In this document: positions 13,286-25,498 of the stretch, one piece after another
How the letters are laid out: the number at the start of each line of letters is the position of its first letter
Numbering within the stretch: the stretch's first letter is position 1
From: Lepidonotus clava
Taxonomy: Eukaryota > Annelida > Polychaeta > Phyllodocida > Polynoidae
Length of the DNA stretch: 64,000 bases
Assembly: GCA_936440205.1 (NCBI GenBank)
Contig: OW387142.1
Span: 19,062,736 to 19,126,735, forward strand
Reading direction: 5' to 3'
Made by a program: the position numbers and the translations under genes
The notes under the pieces: model-generated
The model's database searches: none
The model's input: the letters and a program-made list of their open reading frames with translations, nothing else
What the model was told of the DNA's origin: nothing

Positions 13286-14529
13286 AACAGTTGGCATGCC
13301 TTGAATAGAATAGCTACAGGATGGTCTAGTTTCTTCTTATTCTGAACCCCTACCAAGTCGTTACCATCGCCGAGAAATGCTGTATTTGGAAATACCGCTT
13401 ATGACTTGACTAAGTCCTGTATGGTCATTTTTCCATATGTATTGGATGTCGAGCACGCAATCAGTTTTGAGACCTCGGTATTTTCATCTTTAATATACAT
13501 GTACAAAGATGTGCATGTACTGATGTTCTAGGTCTCTCATCAATCCTAGTATGTGTCCTACACTGACCACATCCTGGGCGGGCCTCCCGCAGAAGAAGGA
13601 TCTCACGCCTGACCCAGCACCTTCCCCACCGTGGTCTCCTCTTGTCTCCTCGGATTTGTGGCCCACCCCTTCATCCCTGCCTCATACCAACCTAGGGAGA
13701 TCTGATCCAAAAGTGAACGTTACACTCAGTCTTTCGAGTGCAGTGACACATAAAAGGACTGAATTTGTTATTCCCTTGTTAACAATAGAAATGCACGGTA
13801 CTAAGGTATGAGTGGTTTGCTCATTAAGTCAAATCAAACCTTTCTATGTCCTCTTCTGGAGAAAGAGCTGGTAAAGAGTTGGCTTGCGTGTACGTCAGCC
13901 CTTGGTAGAGGTAAAGACTCAGTTTTCCAACCCCACAATCCCTTTATTGATTTGAAATCCAGCGATTATCAAGGGAGAGTCGGCTTGTTTAGAAAGGGTA
14001 CATTTGGCTCGAGCCACTGGAAACGAGAAGCGCACAAGCTCTGATTTCAAATGAAAAGATCTTCTCCCCTGTCAGAGCCAAACGAGTTTCTGCCATTCAA
14101 TAGAAACAGCTCACATTAAATCAAATTAATTAACGTCAGCGACTGGAAATGGCTTTTTGTGTATTTGAAACAATTACGCAAATACACGGGAGTCACTTTA
14201 CAGTAAAATGCCAAAGCATTAATTGATAACATTAATGTAATCACCTCCAATGATGAGTGAGGAGATGTGAAGCCAAACATGTCCTTATATGTATGCCTCC
14301 CAGGGTACCAGGCCGATCAAACCGTTTCATCATAGCTTGCTACGTATAAGTTTACATTCATGACCTCTAAGGCAAATCTTGCTAAGCAAATCTTGCTAAA
14401 CGGACCAGCTGAGCGTGTTTTTACACATTGTTTTGAGTACCATGTGAACTTGCCATTTTAGATTATCTAAACATTTTTCTAAAACTCGGAGTAAGAAAAA
14501 GTCTTTCGAGTGTCCTGCAAGTGTCAACG

Positions 14530-15045
14530 AAGGTAGCTTACCGCTGCGCATGCGTGCCTAGACAGGCAGCCCAAATATGACCTCCCATGATGTCTGCGTG
14601 ACTTACAAAAACGGGCATGACGCCGGCGACATTGACAAGGGTTTCGGCGTGAAACTCAAACCGGCGCGGGGGGAGGGCTCTCTCCATGGGAGCTTGCCAT
14701 TCACGCGAGCATCTCCGAGCTCGTTGGAGGAGTAGCTCAGGACTGCTCGTGTAACCCTTTGCCAACCTGCCTCAATCCTCTCATCCCCCGGCCCCTGTTT
14801 ATAAAACAGCCACCCAGAGGACAACCCGGGTTCCTTCCCTGATTGACAAAACCAAACGGGGACACGGCTGCTCCACTGCCGACACGACATACACCTGACC
14901 TTGTTCGTGCGTCGACCAAAGGAAAATAGGAGACAACCAGTAAAAAGGCCAACACCCGATCACGCAACGATTGCGATTGCACGTGCGCGCGGACATACAT
15001 TTCTTCGCATGCTCCAGTTAATCCATAAATAGGCGAGCCCAAAAC
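14530..15045. promoter_or_regulatory. GC/CpG-rich island, possible first exon or enhancer
   Basis: About 500 bp with raised CpG. It contains GAGTAGCTC (near 14730), one mismatch from the window's recurrent GAGCWGCTC 9-mer. On the minus strand a frame from ATG at 15000 has a hydrophobic stretch (VLAFLLVVSYFPLVDA) that would suit a signal peptide, followed by a possible GT donor after 14900. None of this is enough to call a gene. Confidence 0.25.
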
Positions 15046-15500
15046 ATGATTTTAAAGCACTTCCTGCTAACTCGCATGTAACGATATAGGGAGATGCAGG
15101 TTTTGCCAACTGAATGTTGTGCCATGTTGGGTTGATACATACTTACTTAGTTACCTACATACACATTGTACACAGAGAATCGAAAATGTGATTCTGTGTC
15201 GACTACGATACTCCTGTGAAATACCTCGGTAGGTTTTGTGAATACTCCATATAAATAATAGATCACCGCGGGCCCTTTCCATTCCCTCTACAATGTAGAA
15301 GAGGAAATATATAGCAGCATAATATATGGGCTTCAGTCCCCAGACGGCGCCTTCATATTTAATGTGCTTCTACGGCTCGAGTCATCACTTAAGGCGGACC
15401 CGGGAATTAGCCATGCGCTCTACCCCAGTGGCCGTATGGCGGAGAGAAGCCGAGCTGTAAGCCGGCCCTGTGTGCTGCATTATTAATCACCCACCAAAGG

Positions 15501-15510
15501 GGGAATTTCC
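15501..15510 (+). promoter_or_regulatory. NF-kB/Rel-type site GGGAATTTCC
   Basis: An exact match to the classical kappa-B decamer, followed directly by GATAAGG and close to TTAAT homeobox-type cores, inside the 15.3-15.6 kb island. A clustered arrangement is typical of enhancers. Occupancy is unknown. Confidence 0.4.
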
Positions 15511-15792
15511 GATAAGGCACCCACTATCGCAGACCTATTAATCGGGAGCAATTTATAATTCCGCAAAACCTCTGCACAAGATTGTTGTTTCTGCAGCTAG
15601 ACAATAATATGGTTGTTATCTTTATGCGTCTGTTTTGTGGATAGCTTAAAGAATGCTAAAGATTCTTCTTGTCGTATACCAATTAGCAAAGGCAATTATC
15701 CTAAATTACATGATGTATGATTGCTCACGCCAGCAGATCATGGGCTAAGGTGGACACTACTGATATCAGAGATAAGCCCTATTAGTAAAATT

Positions 15793-15840
15793 GAAGCCAT
15801 GTGGCTTCAGGTCGATGGCAAAGAGAAGCCATGTGGCTTC
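15793..15840. repeat. Two identical inverted-repeat sites exactly 32 bp apart
   Basis: GAAGCCATGTGGCTTC occurs at 15793-15808 and 15825-15840. Each is a 7-bp inverted repeat (GAAGCCA/TGGCTTC) around a 2-bp centre. The start-to-start spacing is 32 bp, about three helical turns. Confidence 0.9.
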
Positions 15841-17299
15841 AGGTAAACGTTGAAGGCGTTGTGAAAATAATCAGGACTGTAAGCGCACCGTGATAGACAC
15901 TGGAGGAGGGAACATCCCCGATCTCTGCCAACAGGGCAGATGGGACGTGAACGTGTAACACTATACCTTCAGCCGCTACCCCAGATACACCCACCACTAG
16001 GGTGACTAGAGCAGCCCAGAAGTACTCCCCCCCCCAACCGCCACCACGATCCACCAAACCACCGTCCTTGCAGCGTGGAATGCCTCTCAATGGTGAGGTG
16101 TGGCTTGCAGACATGCCTCTTCCATTATCCAATCCACGCCTATCGACGCGGAGCTGAGGGGATGAGATAACGGCCTTAAGATATCATTCAGGCAGATAGC
16201 AGGCCGAGGGGTGGGGGTGGTGGAGGGATCGAACGGGCACGGGGCACAGGCCGCCCCAGAGGGGGTAGGGGGGCTGGGAGGGGGGCTGGAGGAGGCGGGC
16301 GAGCACCGCCGGTGATTTGCTTAGTGGGTAAGCCCATACAGTATATGTCCTAACGTCATTACCATACTGAATCACTTATTGTCTTATATGCCGTTTAGTA
16401 GACACTATGGAAGGCCTTCGTCTCAGTTTATTGTCTCCACTCTGTGTCCCTATATTCGTGTAGAATGAGAGAAAATGTAAGAATGAACTATACATATATG
16501 TATGTTTAATGGGAACCTATAAAGATCATCTTTTTCAATCTTTGACAAGAATCTGATCTACCACTGCTCTCATCTTTAACATGTTCTCCCCGACCGTACT
16601 TTACATACCAGGTGTGCATGCATGCTGGGGCGGTGGCTGGCCGCCTGCCCGCAGCCCACGATACCTGCCCCCGTCGGCAGCTGGCCCACCCCGGGGCCGG
16701 TCAGGGGCCTGGGGTGAGCACCTCATGGTGGGTGGACGAGCCGTTCCAGTCAGTGAACGGCTCTCACGGTGCTTAGGGCCAAGACCTAACGCCACGAAAT
16801 AAGGATACACTACTGCGATGAAAGTAGTTATACATCATGTATGTATAAAGGTTGGCCTGGGGATAGTTCAATTGCATTGTAACTTTAGGATGTGTTGGCC
16901 CTGAAAACGACCTCTTTCACTCAGTCTTAGAGTAGGCATACACGTAAAGAGTGTTGCTGCCGTGGGTTCCTGCAGACTGTGCCGTAGGTCGGATACAGTG
17001 GAGACGTGGGGGTTGTGGGCATGGGCCGATGGCGTGTCGGCACGGACGGCCAATTACAAGCCAACCTGTTGGCGTGCCCACTATCTCCGAGTAATTATTT
17101 TACTACATCACAACTAGATTTATGATTCCACAAATTTATCGCAATCATTACACGTTTAAGTGAGGCAGAGGGCAATTATTTGCAAGACGAAATCATTTTT
17201 CTAATCCATATCACACACACCCCTTTTAAATCTCTGGATCCGTCATTGGGTTCCATGATGGAATTCCCCTCTACGGACATTACGTCAGGAAGGACAGTG

Positions 17300-18340
17300 G
17301 ATCAAGTTCGGATCGCAATCAGTGGGCATTACACGGGGGAATAGGGCAGACCAGAGAGGACCTGGAGGGAATTCGTGCGTTACCTACAAGCATCATCTCC
17401 TGCAACACCACACCCCCAATCCTTAGCCCCACATCGCCCTCCCTTTGGTCGTCCATCTTACTTGGGCTACGTTTAAGTCGCATTCCGCGCGCGTCCCCCA
17501 CAGCGTTCCTTCTGCATGCCCTCTTCCCCTCCCACCCCCAAACCCTGTGACCCGTGCCCCCACCACGGCCTCCCACGTCCCCACAGCCGCGCCGCCCGCG
17601 GTCCACTCCTTAATGGTCGACGCTCCGCATTCAGTATGCGCGGCGCGAAGTCGTTCATTGAAGTGTCTATGGATCTAATCCAATTACACCTGGCGAAGGG
17701 CCGGCCTGCAGCCCGCGCCCGTAAAGCCTCTAATCGATGTTGACCAGTAGCAGAGCTAAATCCCGCTGATCCGGGCCCCGTCGGGCCGGGAATCCTTAAC
17801 CAGCCCTCCGTCATGTTCACCACGCGCCCGCCTTAACCCCTTCACCTCCGCACCCACGCCCAGTCCATACCAACGCCGCCAGTTTCCTCCGTAGATCTAA
17901 CAACATGCATTATGGGAAAGCTGTGGGACCCAGTCAAGTCTCCCGGAGTGTGAGAACTAGACGTGACGCGGCCAGACAAGGCGCCGTCTTTGCCGACGAG
18001 AGGCGGTTCAAACGTAACCAAACCGGAAGTGTAGAAGTCACGTGATGAAGCCTCTGCGGACCGGAAGTTGACATGGTTAGGACGTAAATGGAGCTGCGCG
18101 CGCACCCTTCACGGCCGACCGTGCCGCCCGACGCTGGGTGTGATTCCCCCGGACCATCAAACTGTCGGACAAGGACCAGCCGATCATTTGCTAATGGGCC
18201 GAGCTCAATGGAGGGAGTTTTTCCGGTCTATTTGTTAAATTCAGGAGTAAGGAGAAGGCGTGGTATCGGCCATTGGTGCACTACAGGGACATGGGCACCA
18301 GTCGTGGTGTTGCCTTCTTTGGTTTGTTTGTCCCCTTGAC
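17300..18340. promoter_or_regulatory. CpG-rich island with ETS / E-box / ETS cluster
   Basis: ACCGGAAGT occurs at 18022-18030 and again at 18060-18068. The palindromic E-box TCACGTGA lies between them at 18038-18045. In known animal promoters this mix is typical of housekeeping, often bidirectional, TATA-less promoters. Open frames diverge from it: plus-strand ATG at 18088 (83 codons) and minus-strand frames at 17842-18105 and 17473-17823. None encodes a recognised domain, so the transcribed product is unknown. Confidence 0.45.
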
Positions 18341-19620
18341 ATGTTTTTATAATATCCATAAATTTACAGCATTTTGAGACAAACTATCTTTAGAAGAGCA
18401 GGATGGCAGTTCTAGCAGAAGTTCTTCTATAACGGCTTATCAGAACCTGACCGTGGAGCGCCTGCCTGGTCTGAGAGGCGCGTGTCAACCTTGACCTGAC
18501 AGACTGGATCTGGGTGGGGGGTGGGGGGGGGGTATCGATCTGCAGGGCTTTACCCCGGGGGCTTTACGGCACTGGCCTATTGGGGTTTGGACACGTGCCT
18601 CAATGTGTGTGACGCGGCGGTCGGGGTCGGGGTTAGGCACTGGGTCACTGGGCTGAGAGCCTTTACTAACCAAATCTCAAGATTGTGGGGCTTTCTTGGT
18701 TATAATAAGATACATCAAAATGTACTGAGCTTTCCTTATGAAATCTGTGGCATAAAGCTTTACGTGTCACAAATAATAGATAATGACCTCATCTGGGGGG
18801 ACCAATGCTCTACTCCCTATAGGATGAAATACACACACAGCTCACTTGGCTGTACCTTACTTAGGCAATGTGGTCTAGGAGCAGAAGCAAAACTATCTCT
18901 CAAATCTATCAAAAGTGTATTTACACTCATTTTCCTACATGCAAACTTATATTATGAGCATAAAGTATACATTATTCATCCTTTATCATGCATATACCAC
19001 AGTGGTCCTTATAGGCCTTGGGATAGTATCCATGGCTTGTTTTCTTCACATTCTTGTTCAAATGTTACTTGCTTATAGTCACGTGGCACATCAGTTACTT
19101 TGGCTTTCATGTAAATGTTTCATATTTCCATACCAAGGAAAGTACACTATTAATTTCTGTGAGACTACTCAGGATAATAAAAAATATTGTATTTCTATTT
19201 TAACTGATTGAACACTTAGATGAATGTCATATTCCTTCTACGAGTTAATAAGTTTCCGAATACCAAACTATAATAAGGGCCAGATGTTGAATTCCAGTAG
19301 ACCGCTAGTCAACCTGAGTAAAACTGTCTCAGCTGATTCTCTTCAAATCCAGTGTTCTGCAACTCAAGAACTGTGAATTTACACTCAAATATGTCAGGGG
19401 GCTTGATTATGTTCATGTGGTAAGCAGTCTTGAATTATTTAGAATTTGGGGTTATTTCACTTAAAACCCCGATTTTCACCCATATCACGATTCTATCTTC
19501 GTCGTCTGCTAATTACGATACCAAAGTAGTGGTGATTTCTCCGTCGATATCACACCCTAAAGTAACTGGCCGTTCATGTGTCTTGCAGCTGCCACCAATG
19601 TGCAAAATAGTACCTGATTC

Positions 19621-19685
19621 CGGTATGCCAAATTCCTCAAATTCAGCTGTGGTTTTAGCGCCTTAGCCTTCCTTATGTTTGAAAA
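19621..19685. repeat. Short duplicated segment, copy 1
   Basis: A segment of about 65 bp containing 'ctgtggttttagc' resembles 20279-20343 in the same orientation with moderate divergence. It may be a remnant of a dispersed repeat. Confidence 0.55.
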
Positions 19686-20073
19686 AACGGACACTTGATA
19701 TGATCACCCCAAAAGTATCCTCCCTTAATATTGATATTGTCGGACATACCAAAGATGAGATAGGGCCCACGATAAAACTCACATAACACACATTCAGAAT
19801 AGCTTAAAGATATTCAGTAAATCAAAAATATGCGAAGACAGATATGGGGAGAGTAGTATAGCTATTCTCAATATTTAGCTGAAGTAAGTATTTTTTTGGT
19901 TAGTATCGCTATAAGCCAGCTGTGCCTGCTGGCCTGTGGACCTGCTGCCCGCCTCCAGGTGTTTGTCTTCTCCGCCCGTGTTGTTAGCACGGCGGCACCC
20001 TGGGTGTATCTACCAGGTCGATGTCAAGTGGGGACCCCGGGGGTGAGGACCCCCAACCTGTACGGGGCCAGCT

Positions 20074-20087
20074 CCAGTAGGGGGCGC
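20074..20087 (+). promoter_or_regulatory. CTCF-type motif CCAGTAGGGGGCGC
   Basis: This 14-mer fits the bilaterian CTCF core consensus CCASYAGRKGGCRS at every position and sits in a GC-rich patch (19910-20130) within gene-poor DNA. CTCF is conserved in most bilaterians with the same zinc-finger code, so an insulator or loop-anchor role is plausible. Binding itself is not shown by sequence. Confidence 0.55.
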
Positions 20088-23000
20088 GGCGACCCCTCCA
20101 GGGCGGGCCCGTACATTACACCTCCCCCCGACAACACACCAACAGTGGGGAGTTGAGTACAACCCACTTTGTTGTGTTGTTTACCCGAAAACGTCATTTG
20201 ACAAGACACTGCTACACTGTCTTCAAGGTTGTAGCAGCTTTGGAGGAAGAATGCGTTCAATATAATCTTTCATGAGCCACGGTATGCCATACTTTTTAAA
20301 TTTAACTGTGGTTTTAGCCCCTTCGCCCTCCTTCTACTTCAAACCCTCACTCCCCATCAGTAGCTTCCTACCCTATGGCCTAGACCCGTCTCCTTTTTAC
20401 CCACCTGTAAACACCTTGTCCCGGCCTGTTCTTGCCATTAGCTCGTTATTTACGACCCCTCCCCAAGGTGAGTTCTGTTGACAAGGGGCAGGAGATGGGT
20501 TGTTTTTCGCTGTTTTCTATATTTCTTCAACAGTTTTTCCTCCAACATTCGCGCCACTAATGCCAGGAACAAAACTGTTTTTATGACTGAGACTACAAGG
20601 ATGGAAGGCTGATGTGGGGCACACTAGGCATGGGACCGACTCTATTAAGGGATAGCATAACAGAGGGGAACCATAGAAGTAGTAAGCATTTGAACGGAAT
20701 GGTTAGACTCGAGGATTCGGGGGGGAATGACTGGGACAAAGGTTGATCAAAAGGACAGGGGAAGGGGGAAGGAACGCATTTCTGCAGTGCTGCAATTAAT
20801 AGGGTATTTAATGGGTCCTAACAATAATTATGGAGTGTGGGGTAAAGGTTTCGTTCTAAGAATTAGTGGTCAGCAATTTACAAAGGTAAGGAGAGTATTG
20901 ACGAAATAGGAAATGTAAGGCAATGAGGGGGTAACTGGGGGTAAGGTACATTCATCTTCAGTAGAAAATAGAGGGAGGAGAACAGGGACAGACGTACAAC
21001 TACCGCCTGGAGTAGGCCGGGAGGGGGTGGGGGCAGTGTGTATGTGTGTGTGTGTGGGGGGGGGGGTGAACTGGGCAGAGGCCGGAGCCGCACCTACACC
21101 GGAAGGCAATGGTAACGAGGTGGGCACTTGAGCTACTCACTCCCGGCGAGCAACTCGGCCAGTGACAAGAACCATACCGCTGTGGGCCCAGTGAGTGTGT
21201 ATGAGTGGGTGTGCGGGTCAGGGAGTGTATGCTGGCAACGGGGAGGGGGTGCGGCAGGTAAAATACGTGCAGGTGAGGCTCGGGCGGTGAAGGTGACAAC
21301 CGCACTGTTGGAAGAATTTGAATGCGTCTTTGCAGGAGAGTTTGAAGGTAACACTTATTTGATGTATGATACAAACAAACTGACCCTCCATACTTTAAAA
21401 ATAAACATAGATATATCAGGATACTTTTTAGAGGAGCACATCTTGGAGAGTTATTTACACATGCCAAACGACATAGCACCTCCCCCTCTCCCCGGAGTCA
21501 TGGGGTCAACTCAAATACAGGGTATTTTAGAAGGCCTCAACTATAAGGGATTTTATAGTATAAAGAGCATGTAACACATGTAGGCCTAGTATTCAGTGTT
21601 ATGTCTTGGAATTATGACACTTCACGTTATATTCGGACGAACAGTAAATGTAGTATGTGACGTCCATATATAAACACTATCCTCTACAATTACATGATAG
21701 ATAGCACAAAGGTTTCAGAGAATAGATAACCCTTTTTTAGGTGTACTCGTAGCCCTTTACTTAAACAATGCTTATCAGGAGTATGAGAAATGATTCGAAT
21801 ATTACATGTGTCAAGAGACAGGTTAGGGACAACTAACTCCTGTTTCAGAAAATCATGTGTACTGCAGGCTCTGAGAGCGCTAGTTTAACTTCATTTGTCA
21901 AGTTTCATATCACAAGAAGCATATATGTTTACTTCGTGTTTGACACAGCCAGTCTTCCAAGCAGGTCAGGGATATTGTACCACTATATTTATGTTGTTAA
22001 GAATACAGGCCAGTTTTCCCAGGGCTGTATTCAAATCTTATCAGTCTAAATGGAAATTTATAAAAGGATCTTTTTGTGCATAGGCGAATGACTCCTCCAC
22101 ACCCAGATTTTGGTAAGCCATGGATATCTACAGGTGTAAGTCTTTAGATGCACGAACCATGCCTGGTTATGATCACAGGCCACATTAAGAGACCAGAAAG
22201 GGAATCGGACTGAGCGGACAAACCTTACTCTCCTCCTACTGATAATCCGTTTGTGTTTTAACTTTATAACGTTCGAAGACAGATTGTTTGACAGGGACAA
22301 TAAAGGAGATGTTTATACTAAGGAAAATGTCCACAATAAGATGTTGAAATGCAAAACTGTCAGACTTTGGTGCAGCCTGGAGGCAGGGGTAGGCCTGCCA
22401 CCTGGCGGTACAGCAGCGGGCCCTTCTACAATGATAGTGCCATTAGTCTTATCACCGGCCCTTCAGACCTCCGCCCGATACATGGGATACCTCGGCCTTA
22501 CATACCTCCCCACTCGCCTGGCAAAAGCCCCAACTCCCCCATATGCTTTATGCCAACACTTTTTATACGATTCTTTTTTGTTCTCTTTGCCCGAAGCTAT
22601 AGGGGTTCTGCTGATCCAAGCACTACTGGCATGCATACCAGGTGAGTGTTTATATATTACTTTTTTTTCAAATTCATCTCTTGATAGTCAGAATGAATCA
22701 TTTGTCCCGTAAAGATTTCCTTTGCAACATAGCTTGTAAAAAAACGACTACTGTCGCCAAGAACAGAAAAAATAAGCTTAAATCCTGGTTAGGGTAGCCT
22801 TTGATAGGTAAGTGATCTATGTCTGAAGGAGCTGGTTGAATAGGGAAGTATTTGTTAAAAACGGTGTGAAATATCGCTCGTGAAATGTGTGTAATAGGGG
22901 AATGATTAGATATTCAGGATACCCCTCCTAAATACGAAATGAGGGAGAAAATAAGAAAGACAGGAGAAGTGGCAAAACAGAAAGGACTTTGAGTTAAGCC

Positions 23001-25081
23001 AAGTGTACAGTGTTAACGTTGAGCTTTTAAGACGTTTAACAGTTGGCCTTTGTTGTGGGCACAAGTTATAAGCAATTCCAGTTATGTGATGGAAATATTC
23101 CAGACCCTGCTGAATTCAACAACTTGCACTGAAGTGTCTGTGATGACGAAGGCCGAGCTGTCATAGAACTGGGACCAATAGGTTTTAGTTGGTTCTGAAT
23201 TGGCCTGTTGAAGACATTTCCGGCCGGGGCTAGGTGGGCCGTGCCCGGCGGGGGAGGGGAGGTGGCGGGGACTTAAGTGCAGCCTTATGACCAGCAGGGG
23301 CTGGCATGCGATATGACCATTAGCTGGTAATCCAGGAAAACTGCACTTTCTCCGCTTCAGCAGTTGGCACTGGGCGGTCTGGCATGGAGGTTGGTGGAGC
23401 GGTTGGTGGGGCGGTTGGGGTGGGGGGTGGGGGTTGCAAGGGTTGGTCCGTTTGGACTTCCAGCCAGGAGGCAATGGCAAGCAGAAATGTTGCCATTGGA
23501 TGTGTCCAGCTTCCCTGGACACACCCTATATTAGCCTGTGAGCCGTGTGCTCCAGGTTTATTTTCCTTCTTCTCTGGGCCTCGTCAATTTTATTTTCTTG
23601 GTCCCATGGTCAGTAGACTGTTTACTTCAACCCAGTTCCTTTTCCTCATCTCCTCTCTGTCCAAAGTCCAAGGTCCTCTACACCAGCATGTTATTCCATA
23701 CTCTGATGATCCCTAGAGCAATGGATTGAGAATCTGACAAAACATTACGGGGGTGGGGGGCTGGAGCAGTGTGGTGGTGCACATGCTACACCAAGCTGCC
23801 AACTAGGTGTGTTGTGGACATTCTAGTCTCCTGTTATGGGGCCTGCAGTAGCAGCGGTTGGATGTTAATATACAGCATTAAAGCAATGGTGCAAAGTAAT
23901 ATGCTGTATATCTACATTCTAATTTCTTCCTGGTCAGTATCCCATCAATTGAAATTGTGTAAAATTAATAATAAAATCCAAGAAGTGTGGTATGAGGATT
24001 GTTGGTTATTATTCTGAAAAGGGTCAGTGCGAGCCAAACATAAATCAACTCGTTCTGTCTAACAATAGCCACATGTATAGGGGTTATCCATGTTCATTAA
24101 TCCGCAGGGATCATCCCTAGATACAGCCGGTACACGTAAAGCGACCCGGAGCCCGGGGCCATGACGGAGTAGGAAGCAGGCCCCCGGCCGCACCCACTGG
24201 GCCCGCGCCAACACGGGCACGGTGTGCTGCCCAACCATTCCCGGAATCTACAGACTCACTTCAGGCAGTCATTGTTATTCATAATGACGAATTGATATAA
24301 AATACCAGGGATTTTACCATAAACCACCAGTTTATAAACATTTTCTTGACTCATTTTGTCCCAGCAAAAACACTTAATCCGAAGGCGAACGCCAGGTTTA
24401 TCGAATATAGAAATAGAACCTGACAAAGTACAGGCGTCGGAACGTCTGGTCCTTTTTTCGTTTTTATTGCATCTAAAATTAGCAGTAATGTTGCAGGCCT
24501 ATGTATGTACCCTGTCATCATTTATCACTGTTCAATAATAAACAGTTCTGATTTGATTCTGGGACCATCTAAATGTTTACGAGACTACGAATAGAAAACT
24601 CATTTTACTGAGCTTTAGGTCGAAGGTCCTTAAAATGTATGCTATTTTAAGGGAAAACTGTAAATGATATTGACACCATTCCATCAGTGATTATACATGT
24701 ATATACATGTATAACATTTTAAGTGAGTACAATAATCCACCTGGCATTGGGATTAGCACTTTCAGCCAGACGCAGGGAACCGTACTTAATAAGTTATAAT
24801 ATGTGTTACAAAAAAGTGAGATGTGTAAAAATACCACATGGTGTTGTACTTAGGAATAGCACTGTGTGTCTATAATAGCAAGGAACTATAGTCTTTACAG
24901 CAGGCCGCCTGATGTTTACATGTTCGTAAATCAACTTAACAGAGTCGGTGTATAGTACACTCAATCTCTTGGTAGCAATTGTATGCAACTATACACGTAA
25001 GGACATTTTTTCCGCCCAGTTTGGACAATACAATACCAATTCAAACAATTGAGATAATGTGTAGAATAAAGCAGTGCTTAC
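20088..25081. other. Gene-free stretch
   Basis: Unique sequence with GC-rich patches at 21000-21300 (GAGCTACTC and GAGCAACTC near 21130-21155), 22380-22600, 23200-23480 and 24110-24250. 24250-25080 is AT-rich. The plus-strand frame at 22251-22712 ends near a consensus donor (CAG|GTGAGT at 22642) but has no recognisable domain or acceptor. I support no gene here. Confidence 0.5.
20279..20343. repeat. Short duplicated segment, copy 2
   Basis: Partner of 19621-19685, sharing 'ctgtggttttagc' and the following 'ctt-gcc-tcctt' pattern. Confidence 0.55.
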
Positions 25082-25498
25082 CCTGTAGGGAGTGAGTTGG
25101 TCCTCCTGTAGGTTCCTCATGTCCTCCTGGGTGAGGCTGACGTCGCTGCCCGCCTGCTGGTACTTACTCCCGCCCACCCCCCCCCCCGGGGCCGTCTGCT
25201 GCTGCCCACAGGTCAGCTGCAGCAGGAAGACGCCCACAATGAGTACGACCTGTTCGGCCAGCTTACCGCCCGCTGGAGGCGCCGTCACGCCCGACTGCCC
25301 GCCGCCCCCCGCCCGCCGGGAGGACCCCGACCAGGTCAGCGCTGTGGCCGCCCCCGACACGCCCGCCACATAGCTACAGGCAGAGGAACCCGTCGACGAC
25401 GACGACGACGACTTGGAGTCACTTCCGCTTCCGGTTTCGCCGCCGTCGTCACTTCTCCAGGGGATTATGTTGTTTATCAGCATGGCAACCGAATGCAT
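25082..25498 (-). CDS. Candidate coding exon, unidentified protein with one membrane segment
   Basis: A minus-strand frame, open from a stop near 25563, runs through ATG at 25498 (or the better-context ATG at 25483) to a good donor ACAGG|GTAAGC after 25082, giving 139 residues in phase 0. Residues 17-60 are Ser/Gly-rich and acidic. A Gly/Pro-rich part follows, then a hydrophobic segment at 81-97 (AEQVVLIVGVFLLQLTC). The tail is polar and includes LTQEDMRNLQEDQLTPYR at the donor. The charge layout would suit a type II membrane protein or an uncleaved leader. I do not recognise the family. The exon could also be internal: TTAAG|C just upstream of the ATG is a possible acceptor in the phase left by the exon at 31819-31971. 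No downstream exon was found in the window. Confidence 0.4.

Larger units (their letters stand above)
13298..19895. other. Gene-free stretch with several GC islands
   Basis: No recognisable gene. Islands lie at 14530-15040, 15340-15570, 15900-16320, 16600-16760 and 17300-18340. Between them is AT-rich unique sequence. A 185-residue open frame at 18521-19078 (+) is unsupported. Small palindromes at 15793-15840 and an NF-kB-type site at 15501-15510 are listed separately. Confidence 0.55.

Noticed and set aside
18521-19078. 185-codon open frame on the plus strand
   Set aside because: It starts in a GC-rich tract and runs into AT-rich DNA, has no domain, no coding-like residue pattern and no supporting splice or promoter signal of its own.
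22251-22712. 153-codon plus-strand frame overlapping a perfect CAG|GTGAGT donor
   Set aside because: Two frames are equally open, neither gives a recognisable peptide and no partner acceptor was found. A donor match alone occurs by chance.
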